DNA of 64,000 nucleotides from Ceratothoa steindachneri (GCA_963969495.1 OZ018317.1:218278651-218342650), one strand, 5' to 3'. Positions 1 through 10,985 are shown, counted from the stretch's first letter. Notes: generated by a model from the letters alone, not told the origin. A program made the numbers and translations.

Positions 1-168
1 ACTTAGAAATACTAAGGGACCTATGCCTTACGGTAAGGAAGGAAGAATTCAAAAAGAAGAGAAGTGGAAGGATGAAGTCGCCAATCGAGTGGGAAACACA
101 CAAGGCTGAAAGAAGAAGAAGTCTTGAGAGAAAATCCAAATAATGAATAATGGGCCCAAACAAAGAAA

Positions 169-825
169 CTAAAAATAATAATTCACAAGATCGCTGGGTG
201 GAATGATAAAAAGTTTGCTTTAAGCAATACATATCTAAAGGAAGACCCAGGAATAGTTTTACTTAACGAAATAAATAAGGACCTCGAGATTCATAAGATC
301 AAATTATTCAATTATACAGTAATAACAAAAAACACTAACGACACAAATTTTAATGGTGTCGCAATTGCGGTACGCAATCACATATATTTCAAGAAACTAA
401 GAGACCTAGACGAGGCATACCTGGCGATAAGCGTTCGGATTTCAACTGGAAACCTTATCGTAGCGACTGGACACCAACCCCCAAGGAGAGATTATTTACC
501 CCTCCATAACTTCACCGAAATTTTCGGACACAGAGATCAAGCGGTATTCATGGGGGATTTGAACACCCGGAGCAGAGACCGGGCTCCACCAGAAATTTCA
601 ACATGGCAGAAAAAAAATCTAGACACAATATTGGAAAGAAGGATAGCAGAACGTATTGACCCCGAGTTTCCGATCTACTTTGGCCGGACCAGAGCCACGA
701 AGCCCGATATTATCCTAGTTACCCCATATTTACAATTCAACTACCTAATCGAGAAGGGACCTTCATCAAATATCGACCATGAAATGATGATCATAACTCT
801 CTCCCTCGACCCTGTCGTGGTATGA
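169..825 (+). pseudogene. Jockey A1 endonuclease domain (fragment)
   Basis: One continuous reading frame, without a start codon at its 5' end, encodes the apurinic-like endonuclease that nicks target DNA in Jockey-type elements. Visible landmarks are the HQPPRRDYLP segment, the metal-site motif GDLN at about 553-564, and a TKPD motif near 700. The expected SDH triad near the C terminus reads IDH, so the serine is lost. The last three valine codons come from the inserted LTR, not from the element. The internal ATG at 550 is not a natural start. Confidence 0.75.
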
Positions 826-1887
826 CGTTATATTATATCAATACCATATTATATCTATGGGGAAGGGAACAATAACTTAAAGGCGAACCGACAAAGGGAC
901 GGAACACCAGGAGTTTAGACGGGCTGAGGGCGAGATAAGAGTGCAACGAGGTCAGGTATAATATGGGCAATGGCAACGCTCAAGGTTACTTAAAGAGGCA
1001 TGTACAAAAATATAATTTTATTTACATAAAAATAATGAGAGAATTGCTGGGCAAAATTACATCAGATGAATTAATGGGCAAAATTACACCGGTAAACGAG
1101 GATGGGGGGGGGGGGGAATTGTAGTTAAGAATCAGACTATGAAGTTAAAATGAATGTATTACGGGAGGAGACTATTCAAATGGGGAGAATTATCTCAAAT
1201 GGGTTACTGAAGGGGAAGAGGGGTTGGCTTACGGAGGATTCCGGGTGAGACGTCAGGGTAAGGCTTCACGGATGTCTTCTGCACGTGAGGCGAGGGTGCT
1301 CGGAGTTTCTGAGCGGGATGTTAAAGTGATGACGGTTCTCCAAAAAGGGGAAGGGGGGCGGTAACGTCCGGTCCAGGGGAGAGTATTTCGGCCACCCGAA
1401 ACGAAGGGCGGACGAGGAGGGCTTTGACAGGAGCTGATGAGTGAAATGTGAAAAATCGCTCGGTAGCGATCGTTAAATGGAATTACCTCACTGGCTGGGG
1501 CTAATTCCAATACACAAATAGTTCGTTCGTCACTTTGCTTTGTTGTTAGCACCTGACTTGGAACTAGGGGAATCTTCTTGGGTCCGGGCGAGACTTCTCA
1601 ACTCTGTGTCTATCTCATGGGAAACGAGCACTATATATGTCTGAGGCTCTCCCGGCGGGGAGGGGGGGGGTTAGTGGGAAACAGCTCTACTCTCGAATGG
1701 CCTCGAATCTTCTTGCCGAGTCTATTCTAACCCGTGTAAAGGTGAACCATGGTGGACGCGGTTCGAGGCTATCGTTTGTGGAAGGGGGGGGGGAAGGTTA
1801 GGCTTACCAATTTAAGCCTAACAGAACCTTCTACAGCGCATGGAAGTTCCGTGCTGGACAATAAATTCCACGTGGAATTCCCTCACA
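813..1887 (-). mobile_element. Solo Gypsy-type LTR (1,075 bp) with 5-bp target duplication
   Basis: The sequence begins TGTCGTGG and ends CCCTCACA on the plus strand, so it has TG...CA ends. The 5-bp GACCC occurs immediately before (808-812) and after (1888-1892). It is homologous along its length to the LTR at 21938-22919 and partly to the one at 25883-26291, which flank a real internal region with minus-strand coding, hence the strand given. Removing LTR plus one GACCC rejoins the Jockey A1 coding sequence. No internal region is present, so it is a solo LTR left by LTR-LTR recombination. Poly-G runs near 1105 and 1670 are inside it. Confidence 0.88.
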
Positions 1888-3200
1888 GACCCTATTCAGG
1901 TAAAATGCCCTCCAAGGAAGTCATTCAGGAACGCTAACTGGGCTGGCTATTCGAAAGATCTGGCAAGACACTAACAAAGAGATTTCAACGAGGCAATCTG
2001 CAAGAAATTGACCAGGAGCTCGAAAGATTCCTGGAAGGGAAGGTGAAGGCGGGTAAGAAGCACATCCACATTATGGAGTATAGAACCTTACCACATCCTA
2101 TCAGAATAGCGCATATAGGAGACCTGGAGAAACAATACATCACTACGAGAGATTCCATCAAACGAAATGGGCCCCAAAGAGGTGACAGGCAAGGCTGCAA
2201 CAGATAAGAACCGACCCGATAGCGGCAATTGCCTTGGAAATAAACGCAAGATGTTACAGATTTATAGAGGTTTTGGACACGGAACTCAATCCGACCAAAC
2301 TGTGGCAGAAAATCAATATTGCCAGAGGGAAGAGAAAAACCAAGGTCAGGATCGTATTCCAACAAGAAGGAGGCGATGCGAAAGAGCCCCAAGAGATAGA
2401 AGCGGCATTTAGAGAGCATTGGAAGGGAATCTTTGACATTTCTCCCGAAGAAAATGAGAGCTTTGGCAGAGGCCACGAATTAAGAGTAGTGGATGAATTG
2501 TAACTTCATCGCCAGGAAATTGCCCCAAACAAAAACGCCTCACCGACGCCCCTAGCAAGACAAAACATTTTTACCGATTACCCTCCAAGAGCTGAAAAAG
2601 ACGCTCTAGGCCACCAAGCAGAGGGCACCCGGGGAATCGGAAATAACAAGGGAGCATCTGATACGAGCACCAGACTGCCTTTTAAACAAAATAGTAGAAC
2701 TATTCAATGCCACATTTAGCGGAGGATATTTGTCAGACGCTATGGAGATGGGGAAAGATAATTTTCCTGCCAAAACCCGGAAAACCACAACAACTCAGGG
2801 AACTTTAGACCGATTACTCTACTCGAGAATTTGGCAAAATCTGTAGAAAAAATGATCAACGACAGGCTAGTTAAACACCTAGAAGAAAGAACACAAGTTC
2901 CTAACCACCAGCAGGGGTTCAGGAGGAATAGGAGTACCGAAACAACCCTTGCCATACTAGTCGAAACAATCGCTAAAGCTAAATTCAACAAGAACTATAG
3001 AAATGTTTTACTTAGGGACGTCCAAAGGCTTTTGATATAGTCTGGAGGATCGGCCTTAAGTACAAAATCCGGAGATTGGGGTTACCATCAGCCCTAGTTA
3101 AATGTCTGTGCGATTATGTTACGGACAGGTCAGCTTATATTTCAGTGGAGGGTTAGGACGGCCCAAATTCGGAGTCCCTTAGAGGGTCCCTCAAGGACCC
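1888..3200 (+). pseudogene. Jockey A1 linker and reverse transcriptase N-terminal half
   Basis: Pieces in different frames align with copy A2: the linker before RT at 2234-2503 (…EVLDTELNPTKLWQKI…), the APG-type segment near 2620, an IIFLPKPGKP segment near 2755-2785, and fingers/palm at 2831-3040 (QGFRRNRSTE). Motif A survives as KAFDIVW near 3025-3045 but is shifted out of frame. The YxDD box is missing because the sequence jumps from about 3200 to the post-palm region. It cannot encode an active enzyme. Confidence 0.7.
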
Positions 3201-3361
3201 CCTGGCATCACAATAATCAAGAACAGCGCATATAGGCATCCTCCGACAATGGAAAGGATTACAGCGGCCGAGATCGCTAACATAAATGAGTTTGAACGGA
3301 AATGGAAGATCCCTACAAACACAGAAGAAGAAAAACCTCCAGAGTACATATAGAGGAAGAA

Positions 3362-3363
<2 letters not shown>

Positions 3364-3438
<75 letters not shown>
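3364..3438. repeat. (TA)n microsatellite, about 75 bp
   Basis: An uninterrupted TA dinucleotide run lies inside the Jockey A1 palm/thumb region. Tyr-Ile repeat reading frames over it are meaningless. Confidence 0.97.
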
Positions 3439-3440
<2 letters not shown>

Positions 3441-3487
3441 AAAAATGAAGGAAAGGCACTCGGGCTAAATATCAACAGATACGGATT

Positions 3488-4090
3488 TTGAAACACGTCA
3501 ATGAAAGGATAAACATAGCGAAGGCGCACTCAATTAAACTAGTTCAACTTAGAAATCTTAGCGTCGAGAATAAGAAGAAAATTTACAATGCTATATGTAA
3601 AGCTGCATTGTTATACCCGGCTGTACCTTTGAACAGATTGATAAAACCAACGCTATCAAAATTCAGAGAATTCAGAACGCTGCGGTCTACATCATTACTA
3701 ACGCCAAAAGGCGAGAAAGAAGGAGGTTAAGAGACTTACACGGAGAAATAGGCCTCCCAGCCACAAAAGTGTCCTACAATATAGAGCCTGTAAAGTGTAG
3801 GACAAAGTTGAGACCATTTTGAGTCAAGATGAAAAATGATCACTAGAAATCCCACAAGAATACCGAAGAAACAACAAAGCAATATTTAGGAGCGAGAAAC
3901 CCGATAGGGGAGAAAAATCGCCCTCCACTATTTACAGCTTATTTGAGATTGCAGAAAACTGCAATAAATCGGCAATCAAAAATATCTGCAACAAGCACAA
4001 AAATTTAAGAAAGCAGACAGAAGAAGAGTAATAGAGGCGTGAGAGCCTCCCGATAAAGAAGAAAACGACGATGAAGAAGACTTCAACAAA
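3488..4090 (+). pseudogene. Jockey A1 RT thumb and C-terminal tail
   Basis: The frame at 3488-3730 gives a thumb segment (…LRNLSVENKKKIYNAI…) that aligns with the thumb of A2 and A7. It is followed by out-of-frame pieces of the acidic tail up to about 4090 (GAAGAAGACTT-rich). Several stops occur. The following 100 bp look like the pyrimidine-rich 3' untranslated region seen after other family A copies. Confidence 0.65.
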
Positions 4091-4203
4091 TGAACCCAAG
4101 AGATGGCTGGTCTCCTAGCGACTAGCATTCCCTTCACTCATTCTCCTCCCCCACTTTATCATTACGTAACCTAGCCACTCTTTTATTACTAAACACTTTT
4201 ATT

Positions 4204-4345
4204 TCGAACTTTTTCAAGACGTAAGACGTTCAGCCTAGCTTTATTTCTCTTTTCTTTTAATTGTGGTGTTTTCAACTAGAATATCTCTAGTTAGGTTGAT
4301 GTTATGTCCGCTCTCCATATGATTTTTGGGCCCTCTGCTTTGCAG
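4204..4345 (-). mobile_element. PLE family P1, 3' fragment
   Basis: About 140 bp is homologous to the end of the P1 coding region at 40730-40800 and 52530-52650 (shared CATATG-GGCCCTCTGC stretch and the HNIN.TRD.LV.NT.IKRKE reading on the minus strand). This is the region just after the GIY-YIG core. It is bounded on the right by the ATT tail of the L2 element. Confidence 0.7.
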
Positions 4346-4372
4346 ATAATAATAATAATAGGTATTTATAAT

Positions 4373-4406
4373 GCGCCTTTCAGGGCTTTTAGCCCTCCCA
4401 GAGCGC
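4373..4406 (-). other. L2 3' UTR hairpin (copy a)
   Basis: In the minus-strand RNA the inner stem is AGGGCT / AGCCCT with an AAA loop, inside a partial GCGCTCT outer stem. Copy L2b at 17162-17194 folds the same way with two paired substitutions. It lies directly before the ATT tail, where a LINE RT recognises its template. Confidence 0.6.
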
Positions 4407-4433
4407 AGGTTGCGTAGCGAGTGTAGAGAAAGT

Positions 4434-5412
4434 TTACAGGGAAGAGAAGGCAATTCTGAAGAGATGAGTCTTCAAGAGACGTTTAAAAGTAGTAAGGGAG
4501 GGAGAGGATCGGACTTGTGCAGGAAGAGCATTCCAAACTCTAGGAGCACAAACTGAGAAGGAACGGCCACCCATTGAGCAGAGGACAAAACGAGGAGTGT
4601 TCAGGAGGGGAGCGAGGTTAGACTGGAGTGCCCGAGGAGTTTGACGAAAGGAGAGGGCAGACGAGAGATAAAGTGGAGCCTCGAGGTTTAGGGCCTTATA
4701 GGTGATGAGAAGAATTTTATAGTGGGTACGGAAGCGAATAGGTAACCAGTGTAGCTCCTGTAACAGAGGTATCGAAAGAGAAAACCGGGGAGGCGAAGGA
4801 GGAGCTGGGCAGCATTGTTTTGAACTAATTCTAGGAGGCGTAGTGACAAAGAAGAGAGATTCACTATTCATGACGAAGGCATGAATAACAATCTCAAGGC
4901 TTCGTCGATCAAAATGGGATCGAACACGTGAGAAGTTGCGGAGGAAAATGAGAGAAGACTTACAGATACGATGGATGTGCGATTTAAACGAGAGTTGCTC
5001 GTCGAAAATAACACCAAGATTACTGACGGTATCAGAGAAGGCGACATTGGTTTCCCCAAAGTTAAGAGAGGGGAAGAGAGCTTTAGATTTCTCCACCATC
5101 GAAGCGGTACCAACAAGGAGAACTTCAGTTTTATCGTTCTTAAGTTTGAGAAATTTGGCAGACAGCCATTCGTTTATGGAGGTGTAGGCTGAAAGAAGCT
5201 TAGTAATTGATTGAGCGAAGGACACGGTGGATGAAGAAAGGTATATCTGACTGTCATCAGCATAGAGGTGGAAGGACAGGCCCAAATCGCGAAGAAGGGA
5301 GCCAAGAAGAAGTAAGTAGATGCAAAAGCGGAGGGGATAAAGGACTGAGCCCTGAGGCACTCTAAAATGAATGGGCGCGGGCTTGGAGGAGAGGTTATCA
5401 AGCGCGACCCCA
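4434..5412 (-). pseudogene. L2a reverse transcriptase, C-terminal half, open frame
   Basis: An open frame of about 325 codons starts inside the RT domain (the frame is open rightwards to 5486, but the extra codons belong to the neighbouring Jockey). It carries a VPQGSVL box, the catalytic LYADD box, and a long thumb and C-terminal region with HWLPI, YKALN and WNALP motifs followed by LKTHLF near the stop. These are signatures of CR1/L2 ORF2 proteins. There is no internal stop, which is unusual here. Fingers, motif A and endonuclease are missing, so it is a 5'-truncated remnant. Confidence 0.8.
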
Positions 5413-6052
5413 ATAGCATAAACATACAGTTCGCCGATGATATAAGCCAACTCATCGTTTGTGGATATGAGAATGTGCCAATGCAACCGCTTATGCCGCC
5501 GAAGAAATAAGAATAAAACTTTCAGATGTGAGAGTGGGGGATATGCGCTATCTCTACACGAACGAGTGCAATGTACTCGGGATGAAGACTACTTCAACCA
5601 GGTACAGGAAGCACGTCAAAGAATGGATCCAAAACGCATCTTCAGCTGTCAGAACCCTCTATACCTTCAGAGACCTCAGCTAAAGAAACAAAAGGAAATT
5701 ATATCCGGCGCTGGTAAGGTCCACCCTCACCTATCCCTCGGAATATCCTTTTGGCGTTTCGGAAAGTGCTAAGAAGGAGAGGCAAAAAATACAAAACAAG
5801 TGCATGTATATTATCACTAATACGCGCAGAAGGGATGCAAGAAGGCAAGAGAATCTGCGCAGAACGACGATCATTAGGCCACTCAACACAGTCTTGAAGG
5901 AAAGAGCGTCAGATATGAAAGAGAAAATAACGTTAAACAACACCAAGGACATTAGATCATTCATCGAAGAAAACCAACGAGGTCCATGCCATTCAAGATT
6001 CCCAAGCAGCGTCAACATGGCTGGGAACGCAGTTGTCTCGTACTTTGCATAA
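5413..6052 (+). pseudogene. Jockey-like copy A6, RT palm end to C terminus
   Basis: This 5'-truncated family A fragment starts just upstream of the catalytic box, which reads FADDIS (IQFADDISQ) near 5430-5455. It continues through the thumb in several frames (TLYTFRDLS, then KCMYIITNTRRRDARRQENL at about 5800-5860) and ends with a conserved tail frame stopping at 6052. Multiple frameshifts make it non-coding. The left edge abuts L2a. Confidence 0.7.
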
Positions 6053-6604
<552 letters not shown>

Positions 6605-7462
6605 TGGTTGGGGCTTCTCCTATGGAGCTTCAATTTAATTTGAAGGATGAACGAAAGGACGTATAAAGGGAAATTCATTTAATTTTCTTGATACAACGTT
6701 TCGGGTGAACTTTTCACCCATCTTCGGGTACTGGAAATACAATTTGTGGAAAATAATTTAAGTTAAGAACCAAACAGATAATCAAAATGACGAATTTATG
6801 CAACGTATTTAATGTTAATTAAGGAGGGGGATAGGGATAAATTTACAAGCAATTGATAATTTCTGGATTATTAGGACAGGAAAGGTTCTCTCTACGAAAG
6901 AATTCTCACCTGTTAGGCTTCATCCTATTAATTGTAAAACCGAAATCACAACGGACGATTTTAAAATCCTGAAAACCACCCCTGATCCCATATCACTAAA
7001 TATTCTTGACTCCATGTATATTAAATACCTTTCTCCTTCCTTAAATTCCGATTCCTCTTCTCACCCACTACTTCTACTCTAACCAAATATATTACCAACC
7101 TCCTAACCTTCTCTTTCTTCTTACGCTCCTCGCCCTTTCTCCTCAGTTATCCTCTAACGGCTGATGCTTTAAGGTTGGTTTATCCTGATGTGTTTCCTGT
7201 GTTTCCCCAATCGTTAATTTTTAACTCTTAACATAATAATCCAGAAATTATCAATTGCCTGTAAATTTATCGCTATCCCCCTCCTTAATTAACATTAAAT
7301 ACGTTCCACAAATTCGTCATTTTGATTATCTGTTTGGTTCTTCACTTAAATTATTTTCCACAAATTGTATTTCCAGTACCCGAAGATGGGTGAAAAGTTC
7401 ACCCGAAACGTTGTAATAAGAAAATGAAATGAATTTCCCTTTATGCGTCCTTTCGTTCATCT
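6605..7462 (+). mobile_element. PLE family P2, copy a, with inverted terminal arms
   Basis: Two arms of about 235 bp (6640-6882 inverted, 7228-7462 direct) flank about 340 bp encoding the C-terminal end of a GIY-YIG PLE protein (plus strand, near 6950-7060: TTDDFKILK then MYIKYLSPSLNSD). The inverted 5' arm plus direct 3' arm matches the partial terminal repeats of Penelope elements. The RT and most of the GIY-YIG domain are absent. The right arm stops exactly where Jockey A7 begins. Each arm holds a hammerhead-like fold. Confidence 0.75.
7372..7425 (+). ncRNA. Hammerhead-like motif in P2a right arm (degenerate)
   Basis: CCGAAGA (consensus CTGANGA, so T4 is changed to C), an extra T, then a 7-bp stem II GGGTGAA / TTCACCC, then GAAA, a two-pair stem III (AC GTT GT) and A at the cleavage position. 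The same sequence lies inverted at 6690-6728. The core substitution predicts weak or no activity. Confidence 0.35.
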
Positions 7463-8109
7463 TCGTCAAAGAAATAAGAAAAAGATCTACAATGCACTTG
7501 TAAGATGGACGCTGCTATACCCCGCTTCCGCCCTCTCGTGTGTCTCGAAGACACAAAAGAGGAAACCACAAGTGGTGCAGAATAAATGTACGTACCTAAT
7601 TACAGGTACACGCTGGAGAGAAAGAAGACGCCAGGAAGAGCTGCTCCGGGAGGCGGGGTTAAGTCCCATTAACGTTGTCATAGAAGAACGGACAAGGAGT
7701 TTGCTGGAAAAGGTTAATCGTGAATTGGACGATGAAATCGTCCAAATGATTGACCAGAATAGAAGAGGAATAAGTCGTGCCGATTTCCAAGCTCCGCCGG
7801 GGTTTTAGCTGGCGGAGCAGAAGTGCCGTTCTAAGCATGATAATAGAAATGTTTTTTAATCTAAACCAAATAAAAAACCCGACTAAGAAAAAGAATACCT
7901 AAAAGTGAAACCTCACTGATTTCTACAAATTCACCGATGAAGACCCAAATTTACCGAAGAAGACATCCATGAAAAAACAAAAAATGCGAATTACACTCAC
8001 TACAAGATATACAAAAAAGACAAAGACAGTAATTATTACCACAACCACAAATGCGCATATCATACCCAAGGACATTAATTGTTTTTTGAAGACAAATGGC
8101 CTGAACGCC

Positions 8110-8113
<4 letters not shown>
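7463..8113 (+). pseudogene. Jockey-like copy A7, RT thumb and tail
   Basis: This 5'-truncated family A fragment begins at the RQRNKKKIYNAL thumb segment. One frame is open to the stop at 7808 (…CTYLITGTRWRERRRQ…, then SPINVVIEERT), aligning with the C terminus of A2 and A5. The rest to about 8113 is untranslated, A-rich sequence. The RT palm is missing because the copy starts at the P2a junction. Confidence 0.7.

Positions 8114-8181
<68 letters not shown>
8114..8181. repeat. (TA)n microsatellite, about 68 bp
   Basis: A pure TA run within the 3' flank of Jockey A7. Confidence 0.97.
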
Positions 8182-8186
<5 letters not shown>

Positions 8187-8405
8187 CCTCAAAGACAACA
8201 AAGGAACCACAAAACCAAAAATACTTAAAAGCGATAGGCATGATCACCAGGCACTAGCATCTCTTTGCACCCTTCCACACTTCTTTCTCTTTTCACCACT
8301 GGTCTATTTTCCGCTATTTGTCCACACACCCGATCTCTCTATCCCCTACCCACACCTACTCTTACAGCAAGTCAAAGTCAAAGTCTGACTACTTGTCGTT
8401 CCGAT
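8182..8405. other. Jockey A7 3' flank, no gene
   Basis: Pyrimidine-rich sequence contains a CACTAGCATC segment like the end of A1 near 4122. Nothing codes. Confidence 0.4.
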
Positions 8406-8409
8406 CTAA

Positions 8410-8825
8410 TTCTCTTGAAAGGAGGCAAAGGAAAATCAAGTTTGAAAACGAGCTTCTTTTAACGGCACTCAACTCGGAGACGCCGAGATGTCGGGAGTAT
8501 GGTTTCCGGCTGAGGTTGCACGTTGATTGCCGGTTTCTTCATTTGAATGATGATAGCTTCGGCCTTCCGCAATGTTCTGCGGTTTTGGAGTCTCAGGACG
8601 AGGGAGGTGTCCTGATTCAGTTTTTCACGGGTTAGGGTAGTGCCATGAGAGTGGGCGTGTTATTTTAATTGCTCCATCTTGTAGGTGAGCCGTCAGTCGC
8701 CTCGACAGGGTTGTGGAGGTTACGCCGATGTACTTTGAATTGTGGTGTTCGCAGTCACCGACTTTGCACGAATAATCGTACACGACGTTAGTCTCCTGAA
8801 GTTCGCTCGTTGGAGGAAACTCCAT
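8410..8825 (-). pseudogene. PLE P3 copy a, GIY-YIG endonuclease C terminus
   Basis: The frame from 8825 down to 8625 gives a GIY-YIG half-site (VVYDYSCKVGDCEHHNS, then KYIGVTSTTLSRRLTAHLQDG), followed after a frameshift by the C-terminal region to about 8410. In PLEs this domain makes the target nick for reverse transcription. The first half of the motif reads VYDYS rather than the usual GIY form. A homologous copy on the plus strand at 27478-28866 is split by a mariner. Confidence 0.75.
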
Positions 8826-8906
8826 GATTGGCCAATTTTTGTAATACTTATGTTCGCGTAGAAATACTATATATAATGTCGCAATTTGTGAGTAATTCCT
8901 TTTCTG

Positions 8907-8956
8907 TTTATTTCCTGAAGATGACCTAACATGGTCGAAAGACTTCTAGGAATAAA
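8907..8956 (+). ncRNA. Hammerhead ribozyme-like motif, PLE P3 copy a
   Basis: Stem I pairs TTTATTTC (8907-8914) with GGAATAAA (8949-8956), 8 bp with one G-U. The core CTGAAGA is at 8915-8921, followed by one extra T. Stem II is GACC (8923-8926) / GGTC (8933-8936), then GAAA at 8937-8940. A tiny stem III AGA / TCT (8940-8942, 8945-8947) leads to A8948 as the expected cleavage base. Hammerheads with very short stem III are known from PLEs. The extra T before stem II departs from the textbook core but recurs in the other PLE motifs here. Confidence 0.62.
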
Positions 8957-9077
8957 GAATGTCATTCGCGGATGTTTTTCTCGCCTCGAAGACTCCGTTA
9001 AAAAACTTGTAAGAAATATTAAGAAAATACAAGTTAAAATTAATAACGCTGCCACAGCTGTGGACTTCAATAGAACC

Positions 9078-9080
<3 letters not shown>
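8957..9080 (+). pseudogene. PLE P3 N-terminal coding stub
   Basis: Just after the ribozyme-like motif, a short frame ([15 protein letters not shown] … AVDFNRTC) resembles the start of a PLE protein. It runs straight into a (TA)n array. The same segment follows the motif at 31675-31724, where it extends a little further (IQHGLLPN). No RT remains. Confidence 0.55.

Positions 9081-9165
<85 letters not shown>
9081..9165. repeat. (TA)n microsatellite, about 85 bp
   Basis: Pure TA, replacing the rest of PLE P3 copy a immediately after a TGC codon. Confidence 0.97.
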
Positions 9166-9167
<2 letters not shown>

Positions 9168-9189
9168 GAGAGAGAATAAAGTATGGGGT

Positions 9190-9395
9190 TAACAATAACT
9201 GCCCAATAAGGTGCACGTCAATTTGCTTTCCTGGCCGCCGTGCTGACGGGACTGCTTCCTCCTGTTCCATACAGCCTCTCACTCTGGTCGGCCTCAAACT
9301 TCACAGGGTAGACGCTGACCAGCTTCCACTCAACCAACCATCCCGAATCGGGGATGAGGGGTAGGGGGCAAGGCCCCTTAACCCCTGAGCTCTGG
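9190..9395 (+). mobile_element. Family B LINE 5' UTR fragment
   Basis: Homologous to 10990-11225: shared CCGTGCTGACGGGACT, the TTTCACAGGGTAGA-type stretch, and the tract ending CCTGAGCTC. No coding sequence. It sits left of the hAT fragment; B1 sits right of it. Confidence 0.65.
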
Positions 9396-9416
9396 TTTGG
9401 GGTGTTGAGCTTTTAA

Positions 9417-10985
9417 TAGTGATGCACCGATGGCATATCTTAGCCAATGCCGATGTCAAGGGTGATTAAATTTCTTCATTATAAAGGTAGGGTCAAGGAA
9501 AGAAGTTAAAGCCCCCCTGGCACCTCAGATTGATTGCCTTCCCACTGTGTGCAACCCTGTATTGTGATGGGAAAGGCATTTGGTGTAATATATTAGATGT
9601 TTATTAGTTTAATTAACATTTTACAATGTATCGGACGTTTAACCTTTAATAAAGACACTTTTTTATAATGGCCTCTTCATCACCCCTCATAACAATCCAA
9701 TCCTCCCATGTTGTATTTTTAATATTATTTATTTTTTAACATGAAATTAATATAAGGTTAATAATTCAGATCCATGGTCATTACTAAGCTTTAAAAAAAG
9801 AAATAAATTCAGATCAATAATTAAACTTGGAAACAAAATAGATTTTGAGATATTTAATTAATTATATAGAATCAAAACTAAACTTATTTACAACTGAACT
9901 TCCAAAGATTTAGACAATTGGTTTTAAAGTAAACTTGCATTTCCTTTTTTAAGTTCCCATAATGTATTGAGAAGCAAAAAAGTGTATTTTGGCATGCCTG
10001 GGGAGAAAGTGCAAAGAACATGGTCATAGTTACATATCCTTAACCCCCAAACATCTGAACAGCATACGTTTATAACATAAACATAGGCCTTTTAATATTT
10101 AAAATATAGTAATCGTAGATTATGGTGCAAAAACATCATTTGGCCAGTTGCCGCACTTAGTCTGTTTCTTCTTGGAGAGTAGACCTGACCACCGCAGCTA
10201 AATAATCGCTCACTCTCACCAGATGATGGAGGAGATGATAAATATTTCAACACTAACCGAGGCAAAATTTTAAAATGTAACCTATGTTCCTTCCAACAAT
10301 TTAAGGGCATGCCGTTGGTCCAATGATACTCTGTTTTAAATATCTGTCTACATCTTCTTTTACCTGAGTGCTGGTCTTGTTTATTGTGCTTTCATTAGAT
10401 TTAGAGACAACGTTTCTCTTTGTTTTAGATGTCCCCGCCTTAGGTTCATCCTGAATATAGTCGTTATAGCATGATAAAAACTCAAAACTGAAAGTTTCTT
10501 TTTCATTTATTTCACTCTCAGACTCTTCAGAATGTGTAGAATTGCCAGTAGAAGAATCGACTGCAGTGTTTGACTCTGATTCATGTGTTACTTCTTCTAC
10601 CATCCATTTAATCAGCTTATCATTGATGTATCCCTTAAAATCTTCACCATTAAAGAATTTGGTCATATATCTAGGATCAAGAGAAGTGGCAAAAAAAGCA
10701 TTCTTATCTTTAGAGTACTTATGAAGTTTTTCCTCTGTTCAGCGTTTTTTAAAAGGTTATTCATTACCTTGAGGGTAGGAATGATCGATGCTTCTCGATT
10801 AATTAAACGTTTTGTCAAATCATCATTTTTTTTAGAATGATGACCAATTTCTCCAGAAGATGCCATTGGTTATTTTCCAAAGATCTTAGTTTCGGATGAT
10901 CACAAAGATATGGAATTAACGGTCGCTCTTGTTCAAAAATGCGTTCCAACATGAGTAATTGACTGTTCCATCTTGTGCACCCCGT
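9417..10985 (-). mobile_element. hAT DNA transposon, 5'-truncated
   Basis: The minus-strand transposase remnant ends left in about 670 bp of AT-rich sequence and a TAGTGATGCACCGATGGC end at 9417, which has the look of a hAT terminus. The transposase reading starts abruptly at about 10985, next to the 5' end of B1, so the N-terminal part and other terminal repeat are missing. No 8-bp target duplication can be shown. Confidence 0.7.
10092..10985 (-). pseudogene. hAT transposase, C-terminal half
   Basis: Segments in three frames give, in order: RWNSQLLMLERIFEQERP with HPKLRSL and NNQWHLLE (about 10980-10850), KRLINREASIIPTLKVM (about 10820), an FATSLDPRYM-type segment crossing a frameshift (about 10690), an acidic serine-rich linker (10400-10560), and the dimerisation motif SSGESERLFS … RNRLS near 10220-10150. 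The last motif is diagnostic for hAT transposases. The BED finger and first catalytic region are absent. At least two frameshifts inactivate it. Confidence 0.8.

Larger units (their letters stand above)
1..4170 (+). mobile_element. Jockey-like non-LTR retrotransposon copy A1, degraded
   Basis: The copy enters the window near the end of ORF1 (lysine/glutamate-rich tail, about 1-150) and continues through endonuclease, linker, reverse transcriptase and a 3' region. Homology to the better copies at 35790-39440 and 46902-52511 shows the order. It is broken by many stops and frameshifts, by a solo LTR at 813-1887 and by a (TA)n array at 3364-3438. The reading continues across the solo LTR: the residues just after 1893 match the IQV-type segment of copy A3 that follows its SDH motif. 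The 3' boundary near 4170-4200 is approximate. Confidence 0.8.
4346..5412 (-). mobile_element. CR1/L2-like LINE, copy L2a, 5'-truncated
   Basis: A minus-strand LINE consists of the RT C-terminal half, a short 3' UTR with a hairpin at 4373-4406 and an (ATT)n tail at 4346-4361. The 5' end at about 5412 abuts a plus-strand Jockey fragment. A second, shorter copy with the same 3' end lies at 17128-17430. 5' truncation and a simple-repeat tail are typical of CR1/L2 insertions. Confidence 0.8.
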
